Positions 23,280-31,170 of a stretch of DNA of 40,221 bases are shown here, piece by piece. The translations under genes and the position numbers were made by a program. Positions within the stretch are counted from its first letter, which is position 1. Each line of letters begins with the position of its first letter. Location of the stretch: NCBI RefSeq assembly GCF_900106535.1, contig NZ_FNOH01000028.1, positions 1 through 40,221 on the forward strand, in the 5' to 3' direction. The notes under the pieces are model-generated. The model made no database searches. It had not been told where the DNA came from and saw only the letters and a program-made list of their open reading frames with translations. The DNA is from Myxococcus xanthus. GTDB taxonomy: Bacteria > Myxococcota > Myxococcia > Myxococcales > Myxococcaceae.

Positions 23280-23932
23280 CCCGAATGAAGCCCTAGGCGA
23301 ACTCGTTCTCGGCGTTTCTCTGAGAGGACTCAAACTCTCTGAGGGCCGAAAAACCGAGTGATATCCAGCGGTTTCAAAGAAGAGGCCCGGGGCCCCCTTC
23401 AATCGGGGACCGATTGAATGTCCGCAAACTACTACATGGTGGGGGCCCCTCCCGTCCATGGTTCTGCGCCTCTCGGCGCCCGCTTCACAGAGAACGCGTG
23501 GACACGGTGGGCTCGCGAGCGAAGCATGGGGTGGGTGAAGGTCGCACGGTCTCGATGCGCGGAACCTGGGATAGGCGAGGCCCCGGCCGGGGCCTCCTGT
23601 GGCCCTCATCGAAGCCCGTCCGGCCGGCGTCCATAGCAGGCGCAGGCAGGCCTCCTCAGTCGGTGTCGAGCCAATCCGCGAGCAGCAGCCTCTTGGTACG
23701 CCTCGCTGCCGCTCCCCGGTGCCCTGGCTCTCCATTCACCGCTACAGGCACCCGGTGGCCCCTCGCTTGCGCCTTAACGAGTTCGTAACGCGGTGGACGG
23801 TTTGCGGGTAGGTGCAGGGGCCCCAGGCCTTTGGCCTACCTTTGATTACCTTTTGTGCCCCTGGTGGGGAGGGCATGTCAGACCGCCCCGCTAGGTTGCT
23901 CAGCGCTTGTACGTACTTCAAGGGAGCTGAAG
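23280..23932. other. 653-bp gap with a 9-bp palindrome and element T
   Basis: No intact gene. TTCAATCGG (23398-23406) / CCGATTGAA (23410-23418) is a perfect inverted repeat with a 3-base loop. TCTCTGAG occurs twice as a direct repeat near 23320. Element T copy 3 is at 23775-23818. It is followed at once by a GC hairpin GGCC-TTT-GGCC and an AT-richer TTTGATTACCTTTTG, which may be the promoter region of the gene at 23933. The leftward frames at 23217-23735 do not read as protein. Confidence 0.4.
23775..23818 (+). repeat. dispersed element T, copy 3
   Basis: TAACG at 23775 and 23786 (11 bp apart) and GGGTAGGTGCAGG at 23806-23818 (20 bp after the second). The two boxes are TAACG here in place of TGACG, a paired change. 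115 bp before the start at 23933. Confidence 0.7.
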
Positions 23933-24706
23933 ATGGGTGCGTTGACTGATGCTGCATCGGGAGGGGGACGGGGGCTCGGAGGTCTGCCTCGCCAGCAGGT
24001 GGCCGCGCGGGTCGCGAAGTCCAGAGAGGCGCTTCTCGCCGTCATGGGCCATCTGGGCCACCAGCATGTTCCCGATTACGAGCGGGAGCCTTTGGCCACT
24101 TTGGAGAAGCAGGTGCGCCTGGTGGCGCGCTGCTTCGTCGATACGTGGTCGAAGACGGAGAAGCCGCATCTCATCGACGTCGTCGCGATGGCCGTGCTGG
24201 AGTGCGGGAAACTGGATGCGTCACTGGTCCACCGCATTTTTGGAGGCTTCTCTCTGGAGTGCGACTTGACGGCTCCTGTGGACGCACAGCTCAGGAAAGA
24301 AGGGCTTCAAGTCGCCCGCGAGGTCGTGGTTCGCGGTAGCCGTGCAGACCTCGTGGGATATGGCAGGGGGGTCTTCGAGCGTTGCCTGATTGCCGTCGAA
24401 CTGAAGAACGCGCCAGAGGAATGCGAGCGCCTCGCAGGGCAGGTGGCCGACTATCGGCGCGCAGCAGATTCCGTTCGTGTGATCATGTCTCCCGAGTGCC
24501 TCGCACGCACATCTCTCGCCCGCGGGGAGCTGGCAGCGCCTGTTGCCTTCGCTGAGTTCGTTGCGAAGATGGGAGCTGAACTCTGGACGCTAGACTCAAC
24601 CACAGGCGAGATTGCGCGAATCAAGGGGGCCTCACCAGGGGCATACGTCTCTGCGGACTATGAGTCCCTCTGGAGGCGGCTGACCAGTGTTGAGCTGGCC
24701 GCATAG
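23933..24706 (+). CDS. PD-(D/E)xK nuclease-like protein
   Basis: 257 aa. Helical N-terminal half (EALLAVMGHLGHQHVPDYER, TLEKQVRLVARCFVDTWSKT). In the C-terminal half the core of a PD-(D/E)xK nuclease fold is visible: VVRGSRADLVGYG (Asp139), LIAVELKNAPEE (Glu156, Lys158) and then GQVADYRRA, a QxxxY motif (Gln170, Tyr174) typical of the RecB/Cas4-like branch. AGGGAG at 23921-23926 fixes the start; the longer frame from 23855 has no ribosome site. Four more small rightward genes follow. I infer a DNA-cleaving protein, possibly defensive, but no specific family was identified. Confidence 0.65.
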   Translation: MGALTDAASGGGRGLGGLPRQQVAARVAKSREALLAVMGHLGHQHVPDYEREPLATLEKQVRLVARCFVDTWSKTEKPHLIDVVAMAVLECGKLDASLVHRIFGGFSLECDLTAPVDAQLRKEGLQVAREVVVRGSRADLVGYGRGVFERCLIAVELKNAPEECERLAGQVADYRRAADSVRVIMSPECLARTSLARGELAAPVAFAEFVAKMGAELWTLDSTTGEIARIKGASPGAYVSADYESLWRRLTSVELAA

Positions 24707-24751
24707 CGCGGGCAGCGTTCCAAAAAGCGTCAAGTGGTGTGGAGAGTCAGT

Positions 24752-25072
24752 ATGGCAAAGTCGCGACGCGAAAAGATGGCTGAATTCGAACGGGCTGAAG
24801 CGAGGTGCTGGATTGAGTTTAAGGAGGCTCTAGCGGCTGCACGGACTGCAGTCGATGCACTTGTGCTAGTGTATAAGGCACCGCCGGAAAGCAGCCCTGG
24901 TCGCCGATTCTACTCGAACCTCGGATTCTTCATGCAGAGATTCACGATGCCATATGGAGCAACGCGTGAAGAGCGTCTGCTGTATGGAGAACTCATGCGG
25001 CGGATGGATGCATCGGGCAGCTTGAAGCCAAGCGTGCTGAATACGTTCGAGCGAGAGAATCCTGCTGACTAA
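24752..25072 (+). CDS. hypothetical protein
   Basis: 106 aa, basic and helical: MAKSRREKMAEFERAEARCW, EFKEALAAARTAVDALVLVY, then a middle with GRRFYSNLGFFMQRFTMPYG and a charged tail (SVLNTFERENPAD). GGAGAG lies 5-6 bp before the ATG at 24752. 45 bp after the nuclease-like gene and on the same strand, so probably in one transcript. Family not recognised. Codon use is less GC-biased than in the core genes, suggesting transfer. Confidence 0.6.
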   Translation: MAKSRREKMAEFERAEARCWIEFKEALAAARTAVDALVLVYKAPPESSPGRRFYSNLGFFMQRFTMPYGATREERLLYGELMRRMDASGSLKPSVLNTFERENPAD

Positions 25073-25076
25073 CTTT

Positions 25077-25280
25077 ATGTCGACGCCGCAGCAATTCAAC
25101 GACCCTGGGTGCGCCTTAGCGCAGGCAATGACGGCGGCTCGCTGCTGCTTCGATGCGCTCGTGGTGCCGCGACCTAACTGGGGACACTTAACTCCGCGTT
25201 TGCACCGGACTGCGGAAACTCAGAGCTACCTGTTGCACCGGAGTCGCTATGACCGAACGTTTCGAGTGTATCTGCGGTAG
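25077..25280 (+). CDS. small ORF of uncertain status
   Basis: 67 codons beginning MSTPQQFNDPGCALAQAMTA, 4 bp after the previous stop, without a clear ribosome site, and overlapping the next ORF by 32 bases. Sequence is plausible (AARCCFDALVVPRPNWGH) but unrecognised. It may be real through coupling, or a chance frame. Confidence 0.35.
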   Translation: MSTPQQFNDPGCALAQAMTAARCCFDALVVPRPNWGHLTPRLHRTAETQSYLLHRSRYDRTFRVYLR

Positions 25281-25494
25281 TCTTCGGAAGACGCTACCTG
25301 CCGCGAACATTGACGAGGTGTTGATCCGGTTCAGAGGATATATGAACATCTACGCGGATCGGCTAGGGGACGCGACCAGCATAACTATTCGCGGCCCGGT
25401 GCGAGTCGGACAAGCTGCGACCGAGCACGTCTTCGACAGAGTAACAGGCGAGTGGAAGGCGTCGATTGAACCCCGCACGAAGAGGCGCCGCTAG
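25249..25494 (+). CDS. small hypothetical protein
   Basis: 81 aa: MTERFECICGSLRKTLPAAN, IDEVLIRFRGYMNIYADRLG, then a strand-rich part DATSITIRGPVRVGQAATEH and a basic end (PRTKRRR). GGAG is 6 bp before the ATG. No family recognised. The bases from 25495 to 25734 contain nothing further that I can support. Confidence 0.5.
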   Translation: MTERFECICGSLRKTLPAANIDEVLIRFRGYMNIYADRLGDATSITIRGPVRVGQAATEHVFDRVTGEWKASIEPRTKRRR

Positions 25495-25734
25495 AACACG
25501 TGCGTGACAGGCTAGCCCCACCGACTATGTCAGTCTTGCAGGGGCGACGCCATGGACCCGCTCCCGCAGCTACTCCATTGATGCCCCAATGGATGCGAGG
25601 CAGTGAGCCATGGTGGTCTCTAGATGGGGAAGGCTCCGCCCAGTTAGCTACCCTGACGAGGAACTGCGAATGTTAACTGGTCACACGCTCAGGGCTAGGT
25701 CATAGACCAGTTGTGCAAGACTAGGAGTTGTTCG

Positions 25735-26385
25735 ATGGACGTCGACCAAATGAGCCGACAGATTGAGGCAGAAGAGGCGCGTCTCCGGGAGTTGATGAAG
25801 GAGATGGAGGCGTTGGTGCCTGGCATTGTCGCAGCAGTTTCTACGGAGGTCGTGGAGTGGTCTGGGGTGGCGGCAAGGAATGCTGCCGAGGGGTACTTCA
25901 CAAGCAACCCGAAGCGGCATGCAGAACTCGCGGCCAAGTTGCCAAAGTTGAAGCAGGCCGTTGATGCTACGTTGGGGCGACTGCCCTCGCTCGTCGAGCA
26001 AGAGTTGAATCGCCTTGGCTCATGGGCGCACACGAGCAAGGAGGCATTGAATGGCCTGCCGTGGACAGTGGCCGAGGAGACCTCTCGGACGTGGTGGACG
26101 GTCGCAAGGACAACGTATGGTTTTATTGCCCGCCCACTTGCCGAACACGGATTTGTAGGCGGCCGTGAACAGGGGGATCATGATTTATGGTCGCACGACA
26201 GCTCTTGTCCGGGGTACTTTACATTCGCTTACGGCGGTTCGTTGAAGGCGATGCCGGAAAGAGTTTGCATCGCATTGAAGCCGTATAAAGAGCGCTGGGC
26301 AGAGGCCCGAAAAAGGCAAGCTGCGATAGCGGTCCTTGAGGGAGAAAGAGCCAAGCTGGCCTTCAAGAACACATGGGGGAAGTGA
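25735..26385 (+). CDS. hypothetical coiled-coil protein
   Basis: 216 aa. N-terminal coiled coil (MSRQIEAEEARLRELMKEME), then a helical segment VVEWSGVAARNAAEGYFTSN, KRHAELAAKLPKLKQAVDAT, a Trp-rich middle (EETSRTWWTVARTTYGFIAR), a Cys/Gly patch near DSSCPGYFTFAYGGSLKAM and a charged helical tail. AGGAG at 25723-25727 fixes the start at 25735; the open frame from 25711 is longer without a ribosome site. Unrecognised; last of the rightward genes before element T copy 4. Confidence 0.6.
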   Translation: MDVDQMSRQIEAEEARLRELMKEMEALVPGIVAAVSTEVVEWSGVAARNAAEGYFTSNPKRHAELAAKLPKLKQAVDATLGRLPSLVEQELNRLGSWAHTSKEALNGLPWTVAEETSRTWWTVARTTYGFIARPLAEHGFVGGREQGDHDLWSHDSSCPGYFTFAYGGSLKAMPERVCIALKPYKERWAEARKRQAAIAVLEGERAKLAFKNTWGK

Positions 26386-26489
26386 GTCTGAATGGGCAGG
26401 GCCAGAAAGTGTCTGGCCTTGTGCACCGCTCTCTGTGGCGCTGGTAAAGTGGTCTCTATGCGCACATGACGTCGCGACGGAATCTGGGG

Positions 26490-26640
26490 GCACAAGGGGC
26501 GGGTGACGGCATCGGAGCTGTACCGCGTGCGGAGCGTCTCGAGCGCCTGCGTGCCTGGGACGCCTACGTCGAGGTGACGGAGGTAGATGGCGCCCGCCAC
26601 GCCACCGTCCTGGCGGGCAAGAAGGTCCGATGTACGAGGG
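26490..26640 (+). pseudogene. truncated copy of the 104-aa gene family (copy B)
   Basis: Reads ELYRVRSVSSACVPG-like sequence broken by indels, then WDAYVEVTEVDGARHATVLA. It matches the C-terminal half of the intact gene at 28996-29310 (LGLYRVRSVASARRARDAYV, KVTEEDGALDATVL) in DNA, while its 5' half is missing. About 100 bp further on comes element T copy 4, the same order as at 28996 and 32584. The rest of the 26386-27038 gap has no gene. Confidence 0.55.
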
Positions 26641-26716
26641 GCCACGCTCCAGTCCCTGGAGGGGCGCTTCAGCACCACCACCGCCCGGGCCGTCCGCGTG
26701 CCTCGCTCACTGGCAT

Positions 26717-26783
26717 TGACGCACTGCTGAATGCGGCGGTGACGCGCCCACGACGCGGCGACCGAGTTTTGGGTAGGCACAGG
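26717..26783 (+). repeat. dispersed element T, copy 4
   Basis: TGACG at 26717 and 26740, CGACG at 26751 (11 bp after 26740), GGGTAGGCACAGG at 26771-26783 (20 bp after 26751). The preceding CCTCGCTCACTGGCATTGACGC is shared almost exactly with copy 6. Confidence 0.75.
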
Positions 26784-27038
26784 AGTCCACGCTCAGGCTC
26801 GTCTCTTCGGTGTCGTCGGGCAGAGGCGGCGCGTTGCGCTCTTGCGAGCGCATATGCGGTGCGGTGACGAGCCACCTTCCAGTCGTACCGCGTACTTCCA
26901 TCTGCGTCAGCACGCTCGTCTCGACTTGCGCGGCGGCCTGGGCCGTTCCCGCTTCTGAACCGGCTTCGACATCACAGCCAGGATCCATTACCCCAGCTCC
27001 CAGTATAATGACTTGCACCACGCTCGCCGGACGACTGT

Positions 27039-28739
27039 CTACTTTGAAGACTGCTTGGCGGAGGCGAGCACGCCGATTAGAGAGCGACTGAGCCTTCGCC
27101 TCTCGGCGAATTCGTCAATCTTGTCTCTCGCATAGGCTCCTGCCATTACACTCGCCGCAGCGACGGTGGACGTTGTGCCTGCGATAGAGCCTAGGATAGG
27201 CAAGTATGGAGCCGCCAGTGTAAGTATGCTGGCTCCTCCGCCCAAAATGAGTGTCTTCGCGTACTTCGGGAACCACTTCTCTTCAAGATCGCGAATCTCC
27301 TTTTGATGCGCAGCTACCAGCAAGGCAAGCCCGCGGGTGACCTCGCGAGCGATCTTCTCGACGTCCGAGACGGATGCAGAGTCAAGCTCTTTGGCAAGCT
27401 CGACCATGCGTTTTCTAAAGTCCTTGTTTGCCTCGTCTCGTCGGAGCTTTACCAGTGCATCAATCGGGACATTTCCGAGCCATGCCAGCGAGGAGTCTTG
27501 GAGTCCTCGGTAAACGCCAAGACTGCCCTTGGGTAAGACGCCTTTGCGCTCAAGTTCGTTAGCAGCGGCTGCGGAGACGCGTTCCATGTAGTGCCAATGG
27601 ACCGGGAGGACAACCATGGGTTGCGCTGAAAGCAGTTCGGCGTTCTCCGATAGGTGGTATTGAGGGCCGACGCGCTCAAGTATTCCTAGAAGCGCAAGAC
27701 GGCCGGGAGGCAATGATTTCATTGCCTCAATGGCGGGCTTAGGGCGCGTTCCAGTTACCTCGTCAATGTAGATTCTGCAGGCTTCGTATGCATCGATAGG
27801 GGCGGGTGGTGTGTGGCCGGGAGGGATAAATATTTGGCTTCGAGTAACTGCCGCCATGAACTCCGGTTCACGCCTGACTGCAAAATCGATCACCTCCTGC
27901 ATGGACTGAAGGTCTATTCCGGACGCATCTCGTACGAGCTTTATGGCTAGTTCGTTTATTCCCTGTTGGGTTACAACATCGCGCTCCTCTAGGGAGCGTT
28001 CAAAACTTGGGAAGACAAAGACGGCAGGATAAGGGAGGTCAGCATCTACGAGTGGTTTTAGTGCTAGTAAGTGAAAGAGGGTGGAAGCAATGCGGCTAGG
28101 TAGGGCCACGTCCCTAGTGGCCGACTCTATTGAGAAATAGACAGGATCGGGAATTAGAATTGTGTCGGCGTAAAGCGCCATTTGACGCACGCCGCCTAGC
28201 TGGCTGCCAAGGAATTGAGACTGTCCGCCGAGCACGAGTTTTAGGCCCGCGATTCGCCCTGCTTCACCAAGGAGGCTGAACTTGTTTAGGTTGTAGAATG
28301 TGATGAGATTTTCAATGGCCCGATTAAATCCCTTGGCTAGCTTGGTGTAGTTTGACTGAAGTCTCTCCAGAATGTCTCGGTCCACTTGCGCGACGGATGA
28401 GTAGCGAGTGTGGCTCTTGCCTGTGATCGACGCGAAAAGGTCCTTGAATATTGCAAACAGTTCGCGTTGGGATTTGATGGCGTCGATCTTTCTGGCAGCC
28501 TCCCGGCCCTCGGCGCGTGCGGCGTAAGAGGCTCCAAGAGCCGTCGCTCGAAGAGTTGGCGAGACTGATTCCGGAATCACCAGTCCGTTGCCATCGCGTC
28601 GGATGCGCTGGAGGTCTCTTAAGATGTCGGCTTCATGATTTCCAAGATGGAGTTTGCCTTCTTGATGTAGGCGCTCAAGGTCGCCGATTCTTTGCGTCAG
28701 CATCAGGAGTTTGTCTTTTTCGCTCGGTGGCGCTTTCAT
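27039..28739 (-). CDS. large hypothetical protein with C-terminal membrane segments
   Basis: 566 aa. The soluble part (1-~490) begins with a helical coil (KLLMLTQRIGDLERLHQEGK), has a mixed middle (DTILIPDPVYFSIESATRDV, PYPAVFVFPSFERSLEERDV) and a helical segment NELERKGVLPKGSLGVYRGL. The C-terminus (~495-540) has two hydrophobic stretches, LILGGGASILTLAAPYLPIL and STVAAASVMAGAYA. Codon use includes many A/T-ending codons, quite unlike the flanking core genes, a sign of horizontal transfer. No family recognised and no clear ribosome site before the ATG at 28739. A membrane-tethered defence or toxin-related protein is possible but unsupported. Confidence 0.65.
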   Translation of the reverse strand: MKAPPSEKDKLLMLTQRIGDLERLHQEGKLHLGNHEADILRDLQRIRRDGNGLVIPESVSPTLRATALGASYAARAEGREAARKIDAIKSQRELFAIFKDLFASITGKSHTRYSSVAQVDRDILERLQSNYTKLAKGFNRAIENLITFYNLNKFSLLGEAGRIAGLKLVLGGQSQFLGSQLGGVRQMALYADTILIPDPVYFSIESATRDVALPSRIASTLFHLLALKPLVDADLPYPAVFVFPSFERSLEERDVVTQQGINELAIKLVRDASGIDLQSMQEVIDFAVRREPEFMAAVTRSQIFIPPGHTPPAPIDAYEACRIYIDEVTGTRPKPAIEAMKSLPPGRLALLGILERVGPQYHLSENAELLSAQPMVVLPVHWHYMERVSAAAANELERKGVLPKGSLGVYRGLQDSSLAWLGNVPIDALVKLRRDEANKDFRKRMVELAKELDSASVSDVEKIAREVTRGLALLVAAHQKEIRDLEEKWFPKYAKTLILGGGASILTLAAPYLPILGSIAGTTSTVAAASVMAGAYARDKIDEFAERRRLSRSLIGVLASAKQSSK

Positions 28740-28995
28740 GGGCCCAGAGCATAGAGTCCACTGAGTTTTTCCGGAAGCCGGAGAGCTTTGGTCGACCTGA
28801 GCGCAGCCAAATGAGGTGGAACCGTCATGTGCCGCACCAAGTTAGTTCGGCGCATGTTGGTCGAGAGCATGCCGGCTATTTCGTCTTCAGCAGGTCCCGC
28901 CGCGCCCGACTCGGTCTTCCGCCGACGCCTAACCCCCCTTGGGGGTATTGCCCCTCTCTCGCTCCCAACGCCTACTGCTGTCGGAGGTGGCCCCC

Positions 28996-29310
28996 ATGCG
29001 GATGCGGCTGACGCGGGATGTGGAGCGGGAGGCCGACGGCCGGCAGGAGCTGTCGGTGGATGTCTTCGTCCACGAGCGGCGGGGCGGTGTCGCCGAACTC
29101 CAGCCCGCGGGCGCTGAGTGGCGCGTGCGGTGGCTGCATGGGACGGCAGCCCTCGACCGCCAGGGCAGTGGCACGGCCACGGTGCGGGTGACAGCGCTGG
29201 GGCTGTACCGAGTGCGGAGCGTCGCGAGTGCCCGGCGTGCCCGGGACGCCTATGTCAAGGTGACGGAAGAGGATGGTGCCCTCGACGCTACCGTCCTCGG
29301 GGTGGATTAG
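28996..29310 (+). CDS. 104-aa hypothetical protein, intact member of a repeated family (copy A)
   Basis: Starts MRMRLTRDVEREADGRQELS, continues VDVFVHERRGGVAELQPAGA, EWRVRWLHGTAALDRQGSGT, ATVRVTALGLYRVRSVASAR and ends ATVLGVD. The sequence is beta-rich and reads like a small Ig-like or adhesin-type domain. GGAGGTGG at 28983-28990 is an excellent ribosome site. Two damaged relatives lie at 26490 and 32584, and in all three cases element T follows about 100 bp after the coding part. No signal peptide. The family is not recognised, but three copies in 6 kb show that it moves or duplicates with its 3' flank. Confidence 0.6.
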   Translation: MRMRLTRDVEREADGRQELSVDVFVHERRGGVAELQPAGAEWRVRWLHGTAALDRQGSGTATVRVTALGLYRVRSVASARRARDAYVKVTEEDGALDATVLGVD

Positions 29311-29410
29311 CAGGTGCCACGCACGACAGGGCCCGTGCTCCAGGTCCAGGAAGAGCGCTTCGGCATCACCTAGGCCCGGGCCGCACCGCGGCCCAGTGCT
29401 GTGACGGGGC

Positions 29411-29454
29411 TGACGCGCGCGTGATGCAGCGACCGAGTTCTGGATAGCCACAGG
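29411..29454 (+). repeat. dispersed element T, copy 5
   Basis: TGACG at 29411, TGATG at 29422 (11 bp), GGATAGCCACAGG at 29442-29454 (20 bp). Most divergent final box, but spacing is exact. 24 bp from the stop of the leftward HEPN-like gene. Confidence 0.7.
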
Positions 29455-29477
29455 CGAGGCCGCTTGATGAGCCGTCC

Positions 29478-30761
29478 TCATCGCCCAGCGTGTGAGAACA
29501 CGAAAACCGATTCGAGATTCAAATCGGGTGTCCGGAACCAGAGAAGGCCTTTGGAGGGGCCGTTGTTATCTGCTGATGGGCAGAACCCAACCTTTGCGAT
29601 GACGTGGTCTTTCTCGCTCAGGACCGTATGGAGATGTACTTCCGCAGAGCTTTTGAGCGATTCTGAATGATACGCAACGAGATACCCATCGCCATCATCT
29701 TGGAGCTTCATTCGTCTCACTTCTCGAAACGAGAAGGTGCGAAACTCTTCACTCTTCTTCCTAAAGTCTTCGAAGAAGAGCCGTGCAGCATCTTCCGATA
29801 GGAATACATGGAGAACCGGTGGCGATTTAGCATCGATCACCCAGGGAACGAAGGGCACGGTAAGAAAAACGGTCGCCTGCTCTTCTTCTGGAATTCGCCC
29901 CGGTTGCGTTTCCGGGAGTTCCCATGCGTTGAGGAGGTCCTCAAGAGCTGCCAAGGCTCCTGATTCGATTGCGTGAACCAACGCGTCGAGCCATCTCCTC
30001 TCACGATATGTCCACTTGTCAGGCCGCGCGCCTTGTCTTAGCGGGCCAAGGTCCGGCACCAGCATGATGTTGTGGAAGGGGTTGTTTGCTTGCGGCGTGT
30101 TGTCGCTGCGGTCGAAATACCCGAAGGAATGTTCGTGCCAGCCGCGATGCGTCATGCAGTTGCGGTAGTGGTTGAGAGTCTCGAACCAGTCCTTGTGCCG
30201 ACGAAGTGCGCGGATATCATCAGTACGATATTTCGTCGGCAGCGAAGCCGATGGTGCGCAGATCGCCCTAGCCGCCTTCCAGTCTTCGGCATCAGCAACA
30301 CTTGCTCCAGCGCGACGGGCAGCTACGTAAACGATGATGTCCACGGCTGTACGCATAGCGCTGAGGTAGCCTGCCGCCTCGCAATAGAGCGCTCGTGCAG
30401 GCTCTGGGTCTCCAACGGTTGGCCCACCAGCCAACCTCCTGCGAGACTTCAGGAGTTCTAGCGCTGCGCCAAACCGTGAGAGGTGATACTCGGCCCGCCT
30501 AAACTCACCACAAAGGACCGAGAGGTGCGTCTTCCATTCCTCTTTCGGCATTCGACCAAGCTTGCCCGTCTCATCAATACTGCCAGCGCTAAAACGTTTC
30601 GCTAGCGCGTCGCGGACCGGAGGAATCCCAGGGATAGAAGGAAACTTGAATCCTAACAGGTGGTCGCACCCGCCTGGGGGAGCAAAGTGGAAGTTTGGCC
30701 GAGGACATTCACTGGGAACCCCAAGAAGGACGCGTTCCTCAGTTTCGACCTTGGATTCCAT
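29478..30761 (-). CDS. HEPN-like protein of unknown family
   Basis: 427 aa. After an N-terminal extension, residues ~75-215 are helical with the layout of a HEPN domain: LSVLCGEFRRAEYHLSRFGA, then AGYLSAMRTAVDIIVYVAAR, then DWFETLNHYRNCMTHRGWHE. The last holds R200-N-C-M-T-H205, an Rx4H motif with the polar residue after Arg that marks HEPN ribonucleases. The C-terminal half is mixed alpha/beta (TVFLTVPFVPWVIDAKSPPV, HVFLSEDAARLFFEDFRKKS) and unrecognised. I start it at 30761, where AGGAAAGGAC precedes ATG by 3-6 bp, not at the longer frame from 30866. HEPN domains are common RNA-cutting effectors of toxin and anti-phage systems, so this could be one (inference). Confidence 0.6.
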   Translation of the reverse strand: MESKVETEERVLLGVPSECPRPNFHFAPPGGCDHLLGFKFPSIPGIPPVRDALAKRFSAGSIDETGKLGRMPKEEWKTHLSVLCGEFRRAEYHLSRFGAALELLKSRRRLAGGPTVGDPEPARALYCEAAGYLSAMRTAVDIIVYVAARRAGASVADAEDWKAARAICAPSASLPTKYRTDDIRALRRHKDWFETLNHYRNCMTHRGWHEHSFGYFDRSDNTPQANNPFHNIMLVPDLGPLRQGARPDKWTYRERRWLDALVHAIESGALAALEDLLNAWELPETQPGRIPEEEQATVFLTVPFVPWVIDAKSPPVLHVFLSEDAARLFFEDFRKKSEEFRTFSFREVRRMKLQDDGDGYLVAYHSESLKSSAEVHLHTVLSEKDHVIAKVGFCPSADNNGPSKGLLWFRTPDLNLESVFVFSHAGR

Positions 30762-31170
30762 GAAGTCCTTTCCTACGGATACAGTTGAGGCTCGACTCAC
30801 GACGGTGTGCGCGGCGCCCAACTGACACGCATAGGCCTCGTGCCGACCGATGTAGTCAGTCCGCATTCATTGTAGTGCGGTAGCCAGGGAGGCGGGGCTT
30901 CTTCGCAGTGCGCCCGCTTCGGTCTCTTTCGTCCTTCCCCCGAGGTTGGTAGGGCACTGGGACTCAACCCCACCTTTCCGGAAGCGAGGAGTCCCCAGCG
31001 CACAGACACCTCTTGCCGAACGATGGCGGCAAGTGCCTGAATTTTCAGAGGATGGCCGAGCTTTGGACCCTCCGAGCACGACGATCAGGGACTCCAGCGT
31101 CAGTCGGAAATGCTACGACGCCTATGCGCCCAAGGCGGCGGCGCTGGCCTACTTGGCAGGAGGGGACAAC
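30762..31170. other. 409-bp divergent intergenic region
   Basis: Separates the leftward HEPN-like gene from the rightward ExoVII-like gene. The rightward frame is open from 30946 and part may belong to the latter gene if an upstream start is used. Short inverted repeat CCGCA / TGCGG near 30860 around an AT-rich TTCATTGTAG may mark a divergent promoter. No other feature seen. Confidence 0.35.

Noticed and set aside
26229..26780. Leftward frame reading through element T (starting MPTQNS), with look-alikes at 13956-14249 and 28972-29481
   Set aside because: The resemblance comes from the shared DNA of element T and the 104-aa gene family read backwards. The frames diverge and lack ribosome sites.
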